The position numbers and the translations under genes are program-made. Positions 37,543-46,110 of a stretch of DNA of 64,000 nucleotides are shown piece after piece. The stretch is taken from positions 124,001-188,000 of the forward strand of contig NZ_AXAY01000017.1 of NCBI RefSeq assembly GCF_000473045.1, in the 5' to 3' direction. The DNA comes from Bradyrhizobium sp. WSM3983 (lineage in GTDB: Bacteria > Pseudomonadota > Alphaproteobacteria > Rhizobiales > Xanthobacteraceae). The notes under the pieces are model-generated. The model was not told where the DNA came from. It saw only the letters and a list, made by a program, of their open reading frames with translations, and ran no database searches. Within the stretch, counting starts at the first letter, position 1. Every line of letters begins with the position of its first letter.

Positions 37543-38550
37543 ATGGATGTCAAAACAAAAAACGCAATCTTCGGAGTGCTTTCAATCGCTACTAGCCTGA
37601 TTACGGCGGTCGCCCTACTGGAATTCTATGTGCGTCTAACCCAGGCAGACGGCACCAATTTTGACATCGAAATGTGGCGTTACGCGAAAGACCTGAAAGT
37701 GGTTAGTGACGTACCCGGCGCAGGGCACGAACATAGCCCTGGAAAGGCTGGGGTTTACATGGGGGTGCCAGTGACAATCAACTCAGCAGGTTGGCGCGAT
37801 CGCGAACATTCCGTGGAGAAAGAGAATGGCACAGTTCGAATCATGATGCTGGGCGACTCCTTGACGTTTGGATGGGGCGCAAGACCTGAAGACGTCACAT
37901 CATACCGATTGGAAAGATTGCTGAACGCGAGGGAAAAGACATTCGAGGTCATAAATGCTGGGATTGGAAATGCCAACACAGCTATGGAAGCGACGTACTT
38001 CATGAAAAAGGCTTACGTATACAAGCCTGACATCGTCGTGCTGAACTATTTTATCAATGACGCAGAGCCAACACCGCGAAGGACGGAGAATTTCCTTCTA
38101 GAGCATTTCTATTCGGCAGCATTCATCGCGGGTCGCTTCGATGCCCTTATGCGAACATACTTCGGCAAGGCTGATTGGCAGCACTTTTACCGCGGTCTCT
38201 ACCAAGAGAATGAACCCGGCTGGTTGGTTGCACAGGCTGCCTTGAAAGAACTTGCGAGCTATTGCAAGGCGCGAAACATCAAACTCATTGTTGTGAACTA
38301 CCCGGAACTGCACGAGCTGTCCCCATATCCATTTCAGGATATAACGAGTCTCGTTGCCTCCAAGGTGAAAGCGCTCGGTATACCATTTCTGGACCTTCTT
38401 CCGGCTGTGGAAAATCAAGCCCCACAGTCCCTCTGGGTCACGAAGACAGACTCCCACCCAAACGGTAAAGCGGCCGGACTCTACGCGGACTCAATTATGA
38501 GAGTCCTGGTGGCCCAAATTCCCGAAGACTTTCGAGGGTCTGTAAATTGA
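37543..38550 (+). CDS. SGNH/GDSL hydrolase, membrane anchored
   Basis: 335 residues. One N-terminal transmembrane helix (FGVLSIATSLITAVALLEFYV) anchors an SGNH hydrolase domain: block I MLGDSLTFGWG (catalytic Ser), block III NAGIGNANTA, block V DSHPNGKAAGLYAD with Asp and His. It probably acts in the periplasm as an esterase or acyl/acetyl transferase-like enzyme on a glycan. ATG at 37543 with GAGGAAA upstream, 95 bp after the carbamoyltransferase. SGNH genes commonly accompany SxtJ-DUF5989-carbamoyltransferase sets. Confidence 0.85.
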   Translation: MDVKTKNAIFGVLSIATSLITAVALLEFYVRLTQADGTNFDIEMWRYAKDLKVVSDVPGAGHEHSPGKAGVYMGVPVTINSAGWRDREHSVEKENGTVRIMMLGDSLTFGWGARPEDVTSYRLERLLNAREKTFEVINAGIGNANTAMEATYFMKKAYVYKPDIVVLNYFINDAEPTPRRTENFLLEHFYSAAFIAGRFDALMRTYFGKADWQHFYRGLYQENEPGWLVAQAALKELASYCKARNIKLIVVNYPELHELSPYPFQDITSLVASKVKALGIPFLDLLPAVENQAPQSLWVTKTDSHPNGKAAGLYADSIMRVLVAQIPEDFRGSVN

Positions 38551-39758
38551 AGGAATCCTCTTCCACGGAAAACCGTGTGGAAGCAGATGCGCTGCTGAGA
38601 ACGGCCGCTGTGAGGACGAGGGTCGTTCGCTTGACGGCCCTATTGAACGAGGTATGGGCAATCCTTGGTGTCGCTCTTCTTTTGCTGACGACTCTGGAGG
38701 TATCGCTGACATCCTACTACGAGAGAGCTGACAAGAGAGAACGTCAAAGCGCAGCCAAGGCTGCAGCCAATTCTGGGGTATATGCAAATCCCGACCTGGC
38801 GGAAGAATACTTCAAAGAACTCACCGATGCCAAGGCGCGGGTGTGGGCTTCATATACGCAATCACAACAAACGGACTATGCGGGCAAATTCATTAACGTA
38901 CAGGAAGGCACCAGAAGAACGTGGAACTCCGTGGCAATCAAGGATGATAAGCGTACCAGGTTAAAGATATTCTTTTTTGGCGGGTCGACTTTGTGGGGGC
39001 TTGGATCTAGCGACGACTTCACCATTCCCTCCCTTGTCGCCAAAATGTTAGCCGAAAATGGAATCAGCGCTGAAGTCACAAATTATGCAGTCATTGGGGA
39101 TGTAACTACCCAAAGCTTGATTCGCTTCATTCTCGAATTGAGAAAGCGGAATGTTCCTGATTTGGTGGTCTTTTACGGCGGATCGGTTGAGGCTTTCTCT
39201 GCTTGTTATGAAGGAGAACCGGGCGTTCCGCTTGGCAACTCAAACCTCGAAAAAATATCTCCTAAAAAGGAGGCAAAAGCGCGCATAAGTATAAGGTTAG
39301 AAAACTTCGCGCTGATAAGACTGCTCACCGGCAAAACACAGCTCGCGGGGTGCTCGAAAAAATTGGACGTGTTGTCTGACGGAGCTCTAGATGTCTATCT
39401 AGGGAATGTTCGGTTTATCGAGGCTATTTCAAGGAGCTTATCCTTTAAAACATTATTCTACCTTGAGCCTCAGCTGTCCGATAAAACACACAGGACAAAA
39501 TATGAAGAGGATCAGCTTTTAAAATCAGAGGAACGGCTTCCAGGAAAAAACGATCTTTACTCTCTGATGAGAAGCAAGTTGGTCAAGAGAGAAGATGAGA
39601 GTTTGGAGCAAAACGTGTTTCATGACTTACGTACTATCTTTGCCGATGTTGCCAGCCCAATTTACATGGACGGCGGGCATTATGGCGAGGATGGAAATGA
39701 TCGGATATCGCGGAGAATTACAGCCGACATATTGGCACTATGTGCTCCGGCGAAGTGA
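38547..39758 (+). CDS. SGNH hydrolase-like protein, membrane anchored
   Basis: 403 residues beginning at TTG 38547, which overlaps the previous stop (TTGA). An N-terminal transmembrane helix (LNEVWAILGVALLLLTTLEV) is followed by a polar linker and a degenerate SGNH domain. Block I reads FFFGGSTLWGLG (GGS for GDS, Ser kept), NYAVIGDVTTQS corresponds to block II, LVVFYGGSVE to block III, and MDGGHYGEDGN to block V (Asp and His kept). The last third is clearly more AT-rich than its neighbours, a sign of foreign origin. Paired with the gene before it, it may modify the same glycan. Confidence 0.75.
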   Translation: MKESSSTENRVEADALLRTAAVRTRVVRLTALLNEVWAILGVALLLLTTLEVSLTSYYERADKRERQSAAKAAANSGVYANPDLAEEYFKELTDAKARVWASYTQSQQTDYAGKFINVQEGTRRTWNSVAIKDDKRTRLKIFFFGGSTLWGLGSSDDFTIPSLVAKMLAENGISAEVTNYAVIGDVTTQSLIRFILELRKRNVPDLVVFYGGSVEAFSACYEGEPGVPLGNSNLEKISPKKEAKARISIRLENFALIRLLTGKTQLAGCSKKLDVLSDGALDVYLGNVRFIEAISRSLSFKTLFYLEPQLSDKTHRTKYEEDQLLKSEERLPGKNDLYSLMRSKLVKREDESLEQNVFHDLRTIFADVASPIYMDGGHYGEDGNDRISRRITADILALCAPAK

Positions 39759-40063
39759 ACAACGGTTGTCTGAACAGAGTTTTCAGCGCACGCTCCGCGC
39801 TCATGACCAAGAGCAGCCGCCGGCACCACGGCATCCTCCACCGCCGGCACAACCTGTACTTCTTCTTCGTAATAGCCGCCTGCTGCTTCTCGCAACGGAC
39901 GTCGCCAGCCGAACAACTGGTGCGGCGACAATCCATACCGTCGCGCTACCGAACAGACCGAGTCGCCGCTCGCTACGATTACAGGGCAATGACTTCTTTG
40001 TCGCGGAAGACGAGATGTCGGCGATCCGGTTGTCTGGCCCGCGCGGATTTCGAACAGCGCCAC
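39690..40063 (-). pseudogene. remnant of IS66-family tnpA (orfA)
   Basis: The minus-strand translation contains SGDSVCSVARRYGLSPHQLFGWRRPLRE, the helix-turn-helix part of the small IS66 accessory protein. What follows (VPAVEDAVVPAA) fits the linker, but the conserved C-terminal end and the neighbouring tnpB and tnpC are missing. Both ends are degenerate. Confidence 0.6.
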
Positions 40064-40079
40064 GATCGCTATAGGGATG

Positions 40080-41387
40080 TCAGGCCTCGGCGATCAGGCT
40101 GGTGCGATGAAGGGCGGCAGTCCGTATCGAGCTTGTTAGTTGCTCGGGAAAGTCCTTAGGAAGGGCTTTGAGCACATCGTTGAACGCTGTTTCGAACGTT
40201 TCTGCGAGATCCTTGAAGATGGAGCGTACGACCGCAAGCCCGACGCCAGAGATCTCGGCTGTCTGTATGAAGTGCCGAGGTAGGATTTCATTCACGGTGT
40301 AGTGTCGGCTCTTGCCGACCGACATCGCAAGCTTAAGTGCCTTGGGTTGAATTTGCTTCGCATCCAGACTGGGTTGTGCACTTAGTACGTCATAAAGTGG
40401 TGTCAGACGAAAGCGGCCTCCGGGGCCGAGAAAGATGCTGAAATTCTTGGCGTGACCGTCAGTTGCTCCAATCAGCCAGAACACGATGCTCGCACGGAGC
40501 AACATCGTGAGATCTTGAGTTGGTGCATCGCTTCCTTTCAGCAGCTCCAGAATGTCTTTTAGTCCGGGCCCGCCATCCGACTGGTATTTTCTGGTCGGCG
40601 GCACCGACAACGCTTGGCAGCAATCCTCCTGGGGCAGGCGGAGTAATCGCTTGTCTCTTGTCCAGCGGCGATCAAAACGCTCGACAACGAGCGTCCGGCG
40701 GCCTCCAAAATCAGTCATCTCGACGTTCGCTGCCGGGATACCAAGAGCTGAAATGAGTTTGAGGCAGAAGAATTCGTTCTCGACGCTGTTTGAGAGATCG
40801 ATGCCGTTCGGCAAGCGCCCTATTTGCGGCTTCAGGATATGGGTGGTGGCGGTGGTCCCCACCGGCTTGTACCATTTGCCGTCCTGGCGCAGCAAGGCGG
40901 TCTTTTCCTGCGCACCGGCGATGGAAATTCGAAAATCTTCGTCCTCATCGAGACCGAGCGGAGCCGCCGCCAGATTCTGAATGATATGCGCGACTTCATC
41001 GTCACTGATGAGCTTGCCTTCGATCTTGCCCGCCGGTCCCGGATCGATGCCTTCCGGTAGAAATTGGAGTGCCCCGACGCAGTCATGTCCGAGAGCCGAG
41101 AGCATGCTGTAGGCGTCCGTACCGGTCGCGCCGACACGTTCGGCGACGCGCCTGCGTATCGGTTCGCTGTCCGGCAGCAGATTGTCGAACACGTTGATGA
41201 CCGGAGCACCGATATAGCGGTCCTCGCGAAGGGGGAGGGAGAGCGAGATCGGGAAGGTCGACTGCCATGAGAGCCATTGCAGGTCGTAGCGAAAGTCGTT
41301 GGCGCCGCTGGACTCGCGCTTGAATACGCCGACCAGGCGGCCATTTACGAACACGTTTAACGGAGCGTTGGCTTTCGGGCGGGGCAT
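40080..41387 (-). CDS. hipA: HipA-family kinase toxin
   Basis: 435 residues. The N-terminal subdomain (LNVFVNGRLVGVF; WQSTFPISLSLPL; FDNLLPDSEPIRRRVAERVG) and the kinase core (ISIAGAQEKTALL; HILKPQIGRLPNGIDLSNSVENEFFCL) match HipA. The catalytic loop GATDGHAKNFSIFL and metal-binding LTPLYDVLS are intact. HipA-type toxins phosphorylate a translation factor such as glutamyl-tRNA synthetase and cause growth arrest. The ATG overlaps the stop of the HipB gene by one base (TAATG), so the genes are co-translated. Confidence 0.9.
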   Translation of the reverse strand: MPRPKANAPLNVFVNGRLVGVFKRESSGANDFRYDLQWLSWQSTFPISLSLPLREDRYIGAPVINVFDNLLPDSEPIRRRVAERVGATGTDAYSMLSALGHDCVGALQFLPEGIDPGPAGKIEGKLISDDEVAHIIQNLAAAPLGLDEDEDFRISIAGAQEKTALLRQDGKWYKPVGTTATTHILKPQIGRLPNGIDLSNSVENEFFCLKLISALGIPAANVEMTDFGGRRTLVVERFDRRWTRDKRLLRLPQEDCCQALSVPPTRKYQSDGGPGLKDILELLKGSDAPTQDLTMLLRASIVFWLIGATDGHAKNFSIFLGPGGRFRLTPLYDVLSAQPSLDAKQIQPKALKLAMSVGKSRHYTVNEILPRHFIQTAEISGVGLAVVRSIFKDLAETFETAFNDVLKALPKDFPEQLTSSIRTAALHRTSLIAEA

Positions 41388-41641
41388 TAGAATGCGCTCT
41401 CGATATCGGCCGCACTCGCTTTACTTCGCGGGCGAACCACCAATTCCAAGTCAAGGGCAGCCAGCGCTTCCATGAGGGTGTGGAGTTGAACGGCAGGTGC
41501 ACCCGCCTCAAGCCGGGAGACGGTTCCCTGACGCAGATGGATGTTTTTTCCGAGCGCGGATTGCGTCAGTCCGGCCTGCTTGCGAGCCCTTCGTAGAATG
41601 GCTCCCAGTTGTTTTTCGGTGCGGGCGATGTGCTGCGGCAT
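41387..41641 (-). CDS. hipB: HipB-like antitoxin (XRE helix-turn-helix)
   Basis: 84 residues from ATG 41641, starting MPQHIARTEKQLGAILRRAR. An XRE HTH (KQAGLTQSALGKNIHLRQGTVSRLEAG) is followed by the C-terminal phrase LMEALAALDLELVVRPR typical of HipB. The frame is open upstream to 41854, but that part runs through the operator repeats, so the inner ATG is the start. It binds the palindromes at 41659-41758 to repress the operon and neutralises HipA. Confidence 0.85.
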   Translation of the reverse strand: MPQHIARTEKQLGAILRRARKQAGLTQSALGKNIHLRQGTVSRLEAGAPAVQLHTLMEALAALDLELVVRPRSKASAADIESAF

Positions 41642-41658
41642 GTGAACCTCGATCGCCA

Positions 41659-41758
41659 ATATACGGGGTTGCGTATACATGGTCAATATACGCATGTGCG
41701 TATATCGAGAAAGTAAGCGCAAGCGCGTATAAAATAAAAATATACGCACTCGCGTATT
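41659..41758. promoter_or_regulatory. cluster of inverted-repeat operators upstream of hipB
   Basis: Four copies of a TATACGC-type half-site pair lie in 100 bp: 41660-41679 (ATATACGGGGTTGCGTATAC), 41686-41705 (ATATACGCATGTGCGTATAT, near-perfect palindrome), a half-degenerate copy at 41714-41733, and 41741-41758 (TATACGCACTCGCGTATT). The region is AT-rich and also contains the promoter. Multiple spaced operators are the classic HipB autoregulation layout. Confidence 0.75.
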
Positions 41759-41912
41759 TTCCGCCCACTCCTTAAATGTCCCTCTTCCGGAATGACCGAG
41801 CACTTTTCTCAGCCAATTCGGACCGAAACCGTCAGCAAGCTTTCGCCATCTCATTTCATGAGAAGCTTCGGCGTGAGTCTGATGACTACTTAGACGCTGA
41901 AAGACCGTGCCG

Positions 41913-42080
41913 CCTATAGCGGCCCGTCGGCATCGAAGGAATTGCGCGGCCGGAAATTCCAGGTGGTCGGCGCATTGATCTGATAGCGCTCGATCCTGCC
42001 ATCGCCGACCGCCACCAATGCCTGGGCTGCCGTGCGCGGCCCTCGATCAAGCCGACATAGGCCTCATCAGGCATTTCGCG
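41913..42080 (-). pseudogene. fragment of a [NiFe]-hydrogenase large-subunit-like gene (hupV/hupL/hupK type)
   Basis: The minus strand reads DEAYVGLIEGRA and then, after a one-base frameshift, ALVAVGDGRIERYQINAPTT and WNFRPRNSFDADGPL before TAG at 41913-41915. The phrase APTTWNF with the preceding DGRIxRYQI is conserved in the C-terminal half of HupV/HupL-type hydrogenase subunits. It lies just upstream of, and opposite to, hupS, so it may be the inverted remnant of a sensor hydrogenase gene. Confidence 0.5.
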
Positions 42081-42379
42081 TTCTGGCAGAACGGCTGTTC
42101 GATGAAAGCGTCAGAGAGCCGGAGAATGAGCAGGGAAATGACGACTTCCAGCCGGTTGTTTGGCATCTCCCTGTTTGCGCCATGTTGCGGGAGAAGTGAG
42201 TTCGCCAACGATATCTGCAAGATATTTCTGAATCGCTAGGTATGCTTTCCGTAAACCTCGTTGCCAGCTGCAAATCGAATTGTTCCGTTTCTCACTGTCG
42301 CGATCTCTTCGCGCACTGTGAATTGGGCGATTCAAATCCGTAACATCTTGGTCTTCCCAGTCTCCGCGCGCCGCTGCGG

Positions 42380-42397
42380 TTGGCCTGCTTCTTGCTG
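42380..42397 (+). promoter_or_regulatory. sigma-54 promoter of hupSL
   Basis: TTGGCCTGCTTCTTGCT has GG at 42382-42383 and GC at 42394-42395 (N10), matching the -24/-12 pattern TGGCNNG-N4-TTGCT. The expected transcript start is near 42407, ~35 bp before hupS. In Bradyrhizobium and relatives, hupSL is driven from a sigma-54 promoter by HoxA or NifA. Confidence 0.72.
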
Positions 42398-42439
42398 TCC
42401 TTGTTGCATCGACAAGTCAAAGCCGACGACGGGAGGGGC

Positions 42440-43531
42440 ATGGGCGCGGCAATGGAAACATTTTACAGCGTGATCAGGCGGCAGGGCATCACGCGTCGGA
42501 GTTTTAACAAATTCTGCAGCCTGACGGCGACGAGCCTCGGGCTTGAGCCGTTGGCGGCGGATCGCATCGCCAACGCGCTCGAAACCAAACCGCGTGTGCC
42601 GGTGATCTGGATGCATGGTCTTGAATGCACCTGCTGCTCGGAGAGCTTCATCCGCTCCGCGCACCCATTGGCGAAGGATGCCGTGCTGTCGATGATCTCG
42701 CTCGACTATGACGATACCATCATGGCGGCCGCAGGCCATCAGGCGGAAGCGATCCTCGAAGAGACTCGCGCCAAATACAAGGGTCAGTACATTCTTGCCG
42801 TGGAAGGCAATCCGCCGCTGAACGAGGGCGGCATGTTCTGCATCGACGGCGGCAAGCCCTTCGTCGAGAAACTTAAGATGATGGCCGACGACGCTATGGC
42901 GATCATGGCCTGGGGCGCATGCGCGTCCTGGGGGTGCGTGCAGGCGGCCAAACCCAATCCGACGCAGGCCACGCCCATCGACAAGGTCATCACCGACAAG
43001 CCGATCATCAAGGTGCCGGGATGCCCCCCGATCGCCGAAGTGATGACCGGCGTCATCACCTTCATCACGACCTTCGGCAAGCTGCCCGAGCTCGACCGCC
43101 ATGGCCGGCCGAAAATGTTCTACTCACAGCGCATTCACGACAAGTGCTATCGGCGATCGCATTTCGATGCCGGGCAGTTCGTCGAGGAGTGGGACGACGA
43201 GTCGGCGCGCAAGGGCTATTGCCTCTACAAGATGGGCTGCAAGGGCCCGACCACCTACAACGCCTGCTCGACCGTGCGCTGGAACGGCGGCGTGTCTTTC
43301 CCGATCCAGTCGGGCCACGGCTGCATCGGCTGCTCCGAGGACGGCTTCTGGGACAAGGGCTCGTTCTACGATCGCCTGACCAACATCAAGCAGTTTGGCA
43401 TCGAGAAGAACGCTGACCAGATCGGCGTGGCTGCGGCCGGCGCCGTCGGTGCCGCCGTGGCGGTGCACGCGGCCGTGACCGCCGTGAAGCGGCTCGCCTC
43501 CAAGCGCGCAGACCCAAAGCAAGATCATTAG
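42440..43531 (+). CDS. hupS: Uptake [NiFe]-hydrogenase small subunit HupS
   Basis: 363-residue precursor. The Tat signal contains RRSFNKFCS (~17-25). The mature part starts around KPRVPVIWMHGLECTCCSES and binds three Fe-S clusters through Cys residues in LECTCC, WGACASWGC, VPGCPPI, HDKCYRR, YCLYKMGCKGP, and GCIGCSED. The C-terminal hydrophobic helix (IGVAAAGAVGAAVAVHAA) anchors it in the membrane. ATG at 42440 with GGGAGGGG upstream is preferred; the frame is open to 42380. First gene of hupSLCDF, 21 bp before hupL. Confidence 0.96.
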   Translation: MGAAMETFYSVIRRQGITRRSFNKFCSLTATSLGLEPLAADRIANALETKPRVPVIWMHGLECTCCSESFIRSAHPLAKDAVLSMISLDYDDTIMAAAGHQAEAILEETRAKYKGQYILAVEGNPPLNEGGMFCIDGGKPFVEKLKMMADDAMAIMAWGACASWGCVQAAKPNPTQATPIDKVITDKPIIKVPGCPPIAEVMTGVITFITTFGKLPELDRHGRPKMFYSQRIHDKCYRRSHFDAGQFVEEWDDESARKGYCLYKMGCKGPTTYNACSTVRWNGGVSFPIQSGHGCIGCSEDGFWDKGSFYDRLTNIKQFGIEKNADQIGVAAAGAVGAAVAVHAAVTAVKRLASKRADPKQDH

Positions 43532-43552
43532 TGGATCTCAGGGGATGTAACG

Positions 43553-45343
43553 ATGCGCATCCAGACACCGAACGGATTCAAACTCGACAATTCCGGCAAG
43601 CGCATTGTCGTCGATCCGGTCACTCGCATCGAAGGTCACATGCGCCTCGAGGTCAATGTCGACGCAAATAACGTCATCCGGAACGCCGTATCCACAGGCA
43701 CGATGTGGCGCGGCATCGAAGTCATCCTGAAGGATCGCGATCCGCGCGACGCCTGGGCCTTCACCGAACGGATCTGCGGCGTGTGCACCGGCACGCACGC
43801 CCTGACGTCGGTGCGCGCTGTCGAGAATGCGCTCGGAATCATCATTCCGGAGAATGCCAACTCGATCCGCAACCTGATGCAGCTCGCGCTGCAGGTGCAC
43901 GATCATGTCGTTCACTTCTATCACCTGCACGCGCTGGATTGGGTCGACGTGGTCTCGGCGCTCTCGGCCGATCCGCGGGCGACGTCCACGCTCGCGCAGT
44001 CGATCTCGAATTGGCCGTTGTCATCGCCTGGCTACTTCAAGGACCTCCAGACCCGCCTCAAGAAGTTCGTCGAGTCGGGGCAGTTGGGTCCTTTCAAGAA
44101 CGGCTACTGGGGCAGCAAGGCCTACAAATTGCCGCCCGAAGCCAATCTGATGGCTGTGGCGCATTATCTGGAAGCGCTTGATTTCCAGAAGGAAATCGTA
44201 AAGATCCACACCATCTTCGGCGGCAAGAATCCTCATCCGAACTGGCTCGTCGGCGGGGTGCCCTGTCCGATCAATGTCGACGGTACCGGCGCGGTCGGAG
44301 CCATCAACATGGAGCGGCTGAACCTGATCTCGTCGATCATCGATCGTCTGATCGAATTCAACGAGCAGGTTTACTTGCCTGACGTGGCGGCGATCGGGTC
44401 ATTCTACAAGGATTGGCTCTATGGCGGTGGTCTTTCGGGCAAGAGCGTGCTCACCTATGGCGACGTGCCGGAACACGCCAACGACTACGCCTCAAAGAAC
44501 CTGAAGCTGCCGCGAGGGGCCATCATCAACGGCAATCTCTCGGAGGTGTTTCCAGTCGACCATGCCAACCCCGACGAGATACAGGAATTCGTCGTTCACT
44601 CCTGGTACAAATATCCCGACGAGACCAAGGGCCTGCATCCCTGGGATGGGGTCACCGAGCCGAACTATGTGCTCGGGCCCAATGCGAAGGGCACCAAGAC
44701 GGCGATCGAGCAGCTCGATGAGGGCGGCAAATATTCCTGGATCAAGGCGCCGCGTTGGCGAGGCCACGCCATGGAGGTCGGTCCGCTCGCGCGCTGGGTC
44801 GTCGGTTATGCCCAGAACAAGGCGGAGTTCAAGGATCCGGTCGACAAATTCCTGAAGGACCTCGACCTGCCGCTGTCGGCGCTGTTCTCGACACTCGGCC
44901 GCACCGCGGCGCGCGCGCTGGAATCGGTCTGGGCCGGGCGCCAGATGCGCTATTTCCGGGATAAGCTCGTCGCCAATATCAAGGCCGGCGATAGCTCGAC
45001 CGCCAACGTCGACAAGTGGAAGCCGGAGAGCTGGCCAAAGGAAGCCAAGGGCTTTGGCTTTACCGAGGCGCCGCGCGGCGCGCTCGCGCACTGGATCAAG
45101 ATCAAGGAAACCAAGATCGACAACTACCAGTGCGTAGTGCCGACCACCTGGAATGGCTCGCCGCGCGATCCCAAGGGAAATATCGGCGCATTCGAGGCCT
45201 CCTTGATAGACACGCCGATGATGAATCCCGAGCAGCCGCTCGAGATCCTTCGCACCATTCATTCCTTCGATCCGTGCCTGGCGTGCTCGACCCACGTCAT
45301 GAGTGCTGGTGGCCAGGAACTGGCGACCGTCAAGGTCAGGTGA
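43553..45343 (+). CDS. hupL: Uptake [NiFe]-hydrogenase large subunit HupL
   Basis: 596-residue catalytic subunit that oxidises H2 at a NiFe(CN)2CO centre. The N-terminal ligand motif is ERICGVCTGTH; the C-terminal motif DPCLACSTHVMSAGG supplies the other two Cys and ends at the His after which the tail MSAGGQELATVKVR is cut off by HupD. The length is normal. Paired with HupS on the periplasmic face of the membrane; electrons go to HupC. Confidence 0.97.
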   Translation: MRIQTPNGFKLDNSGKRIVVDPVTRIEGHMRLEVNVDANNVIRNAVSTGTMWRGIEVILKDRDPRDAWAFTERICGVCTGTHALTSVRAVENALGIIIPENANSIRNLMQLALQVHDHVVHFYHLHALDWVDVVSALSADPRATSTLAQSISNWPLSSPGYFKDLQTRLKKFVESGQLGPFKNGYWGSKAYKLPPEANLMAVAHYLEALDFQKEIVKIHTIFGGKNPHPNWLVGGVPCPINVDGTGAVGAINMERLNLISSIIDRLIEFNEQVYLPDVAAIGSFYKDWLYGGGLSGKSVLTYGDVPEHANDYASKNLKLPRGAIINGNLSEVFPVDHANPDEIQEFVVHSWYKYPDETKGLHPWDGVTEPNYVLGPNAKGTKTAIEQLDEGGKYSWIKAPRWRGHAMEVGPLARWVVGYAQNKAEFKDPVDKFLKDLDLPLSALFSTLGRTAARALESVWAGRQMRYFRDKLVANIKAGDSSTANVDKWKPESWPKEAKGFGFTEAPRGALAHWIKIKETKIDNYQCVVPTTWNGSPRDPKGNIGAFEASLIDTPMMNPEQPLEILRTIHSFDPCLACSTHVMSAGGQELATVKVR

Positions 45344-45349
45344 AGTACC

Positions 45350-46093
45350 ATGATGGATGCGGTTGAATGTCCCGCGCAATCCAAGCCGGATCTCGCCGCA
45401 ATCGCAGCGGACGCGGTCGGTGGACATGCGATCGGGCGTCCCACCGTCTATGTCTACGAAGCACCGGTGCGAATCTGCCATTGGGTCAATGCGTTCTCGA
45501 CCGTCGCGCTGATGACGACGGGATACTTGATCGGAATGCCGTTGCCATCGGTGGAGGGCGAGGCATCGGCGAACTTCGTAATGGGCTATATCCGCTTCGC
45601 CCACTTTGCGGCTGGTCAGGTGCTGGCAGTGTTCTTCATCACCCGCGTCTTCTGGGCTTTCGTCGGCAACCATCATTCCCGGCAGATCTTCTATCTGCCG
45701 GCTCATCGCAAGCAGTTCTGGCGAGAAATGCTGGATGAAGTCCGCTGGTACGCGTTCCTGGAACACGAGCCGAAAATGTATGTCGGCCACAATCCCTTGG
45801 CGCGGACCGGGATGTTCACGGGCTTCACGCTGTTCGTGGCCTACATGATCATCACCGGCTTTGCGCTCTATTCGGAAGGCAGCGGAATCGATAGCTGGCA
45901 GCACAAGCTGTTCGGCTGGGTGTTCGCGATCTGGCCGAACAGCCAGGATGTGCACACCTGGCATCATCTCGGCATGTGGGCGCTCGTGACGTTCGTCATA
46001 GTGCACGTCTATGCCGCGATCCGCGCAGACATCATGTCGCGCCAGGGGATCATCTCCTCGATGGTCTCCGGCGAACGGCAATTCCGCGACTGA
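45350..46093 (+). CDS. hupC: Hydrogenase b-type cytochrome HupC
   Basis: 247 residues with four transmembrane helices and heme-ligating His residues. Examples are EAPVRICHWVNAFSTVALMT, YIRFAHFAAGQVLAVFF, TLFVAYMIITGFAL and DVHTWHHLGMWALVTFVIVHVYAAI. It links HupSL to the quinone pool. ATG at 45350, 6 bp after hupL; ATG at 45353 is an alternative start. Confidence 0.94.
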   Translation: MMDAVECPAQSKPDLAAIAADAVGGHAIGRPTVYVYEAPVRICHWVNAFSTVALMTTGYLIGMPLPSVEGEASANFVMGYIRFAHFAAGQVLAVFFITRVFWAFVGNHHSRQIFYLPAHRKQFWREMLDEVRWYAFLEHEPKMYVGHNPLARTGMFTGFTLFVAYMIITGFALYSEGSGIDSWQHKLFGWVFAIWPNSQDVHTWHHLGMWALVTFVIVHVYAAIRADIMSRQGIISSMVSGERQFRD

Positions 46094-46110
46094 AGCCGGA
46101 AACGAGGCCT

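Noticed and set aside
44492..46081. 529-codon minus-strand open frame
   Set aside because: It is antisense to hupL and hupC, which are certain; long shadow frames are common in GC-rich coding DNA.
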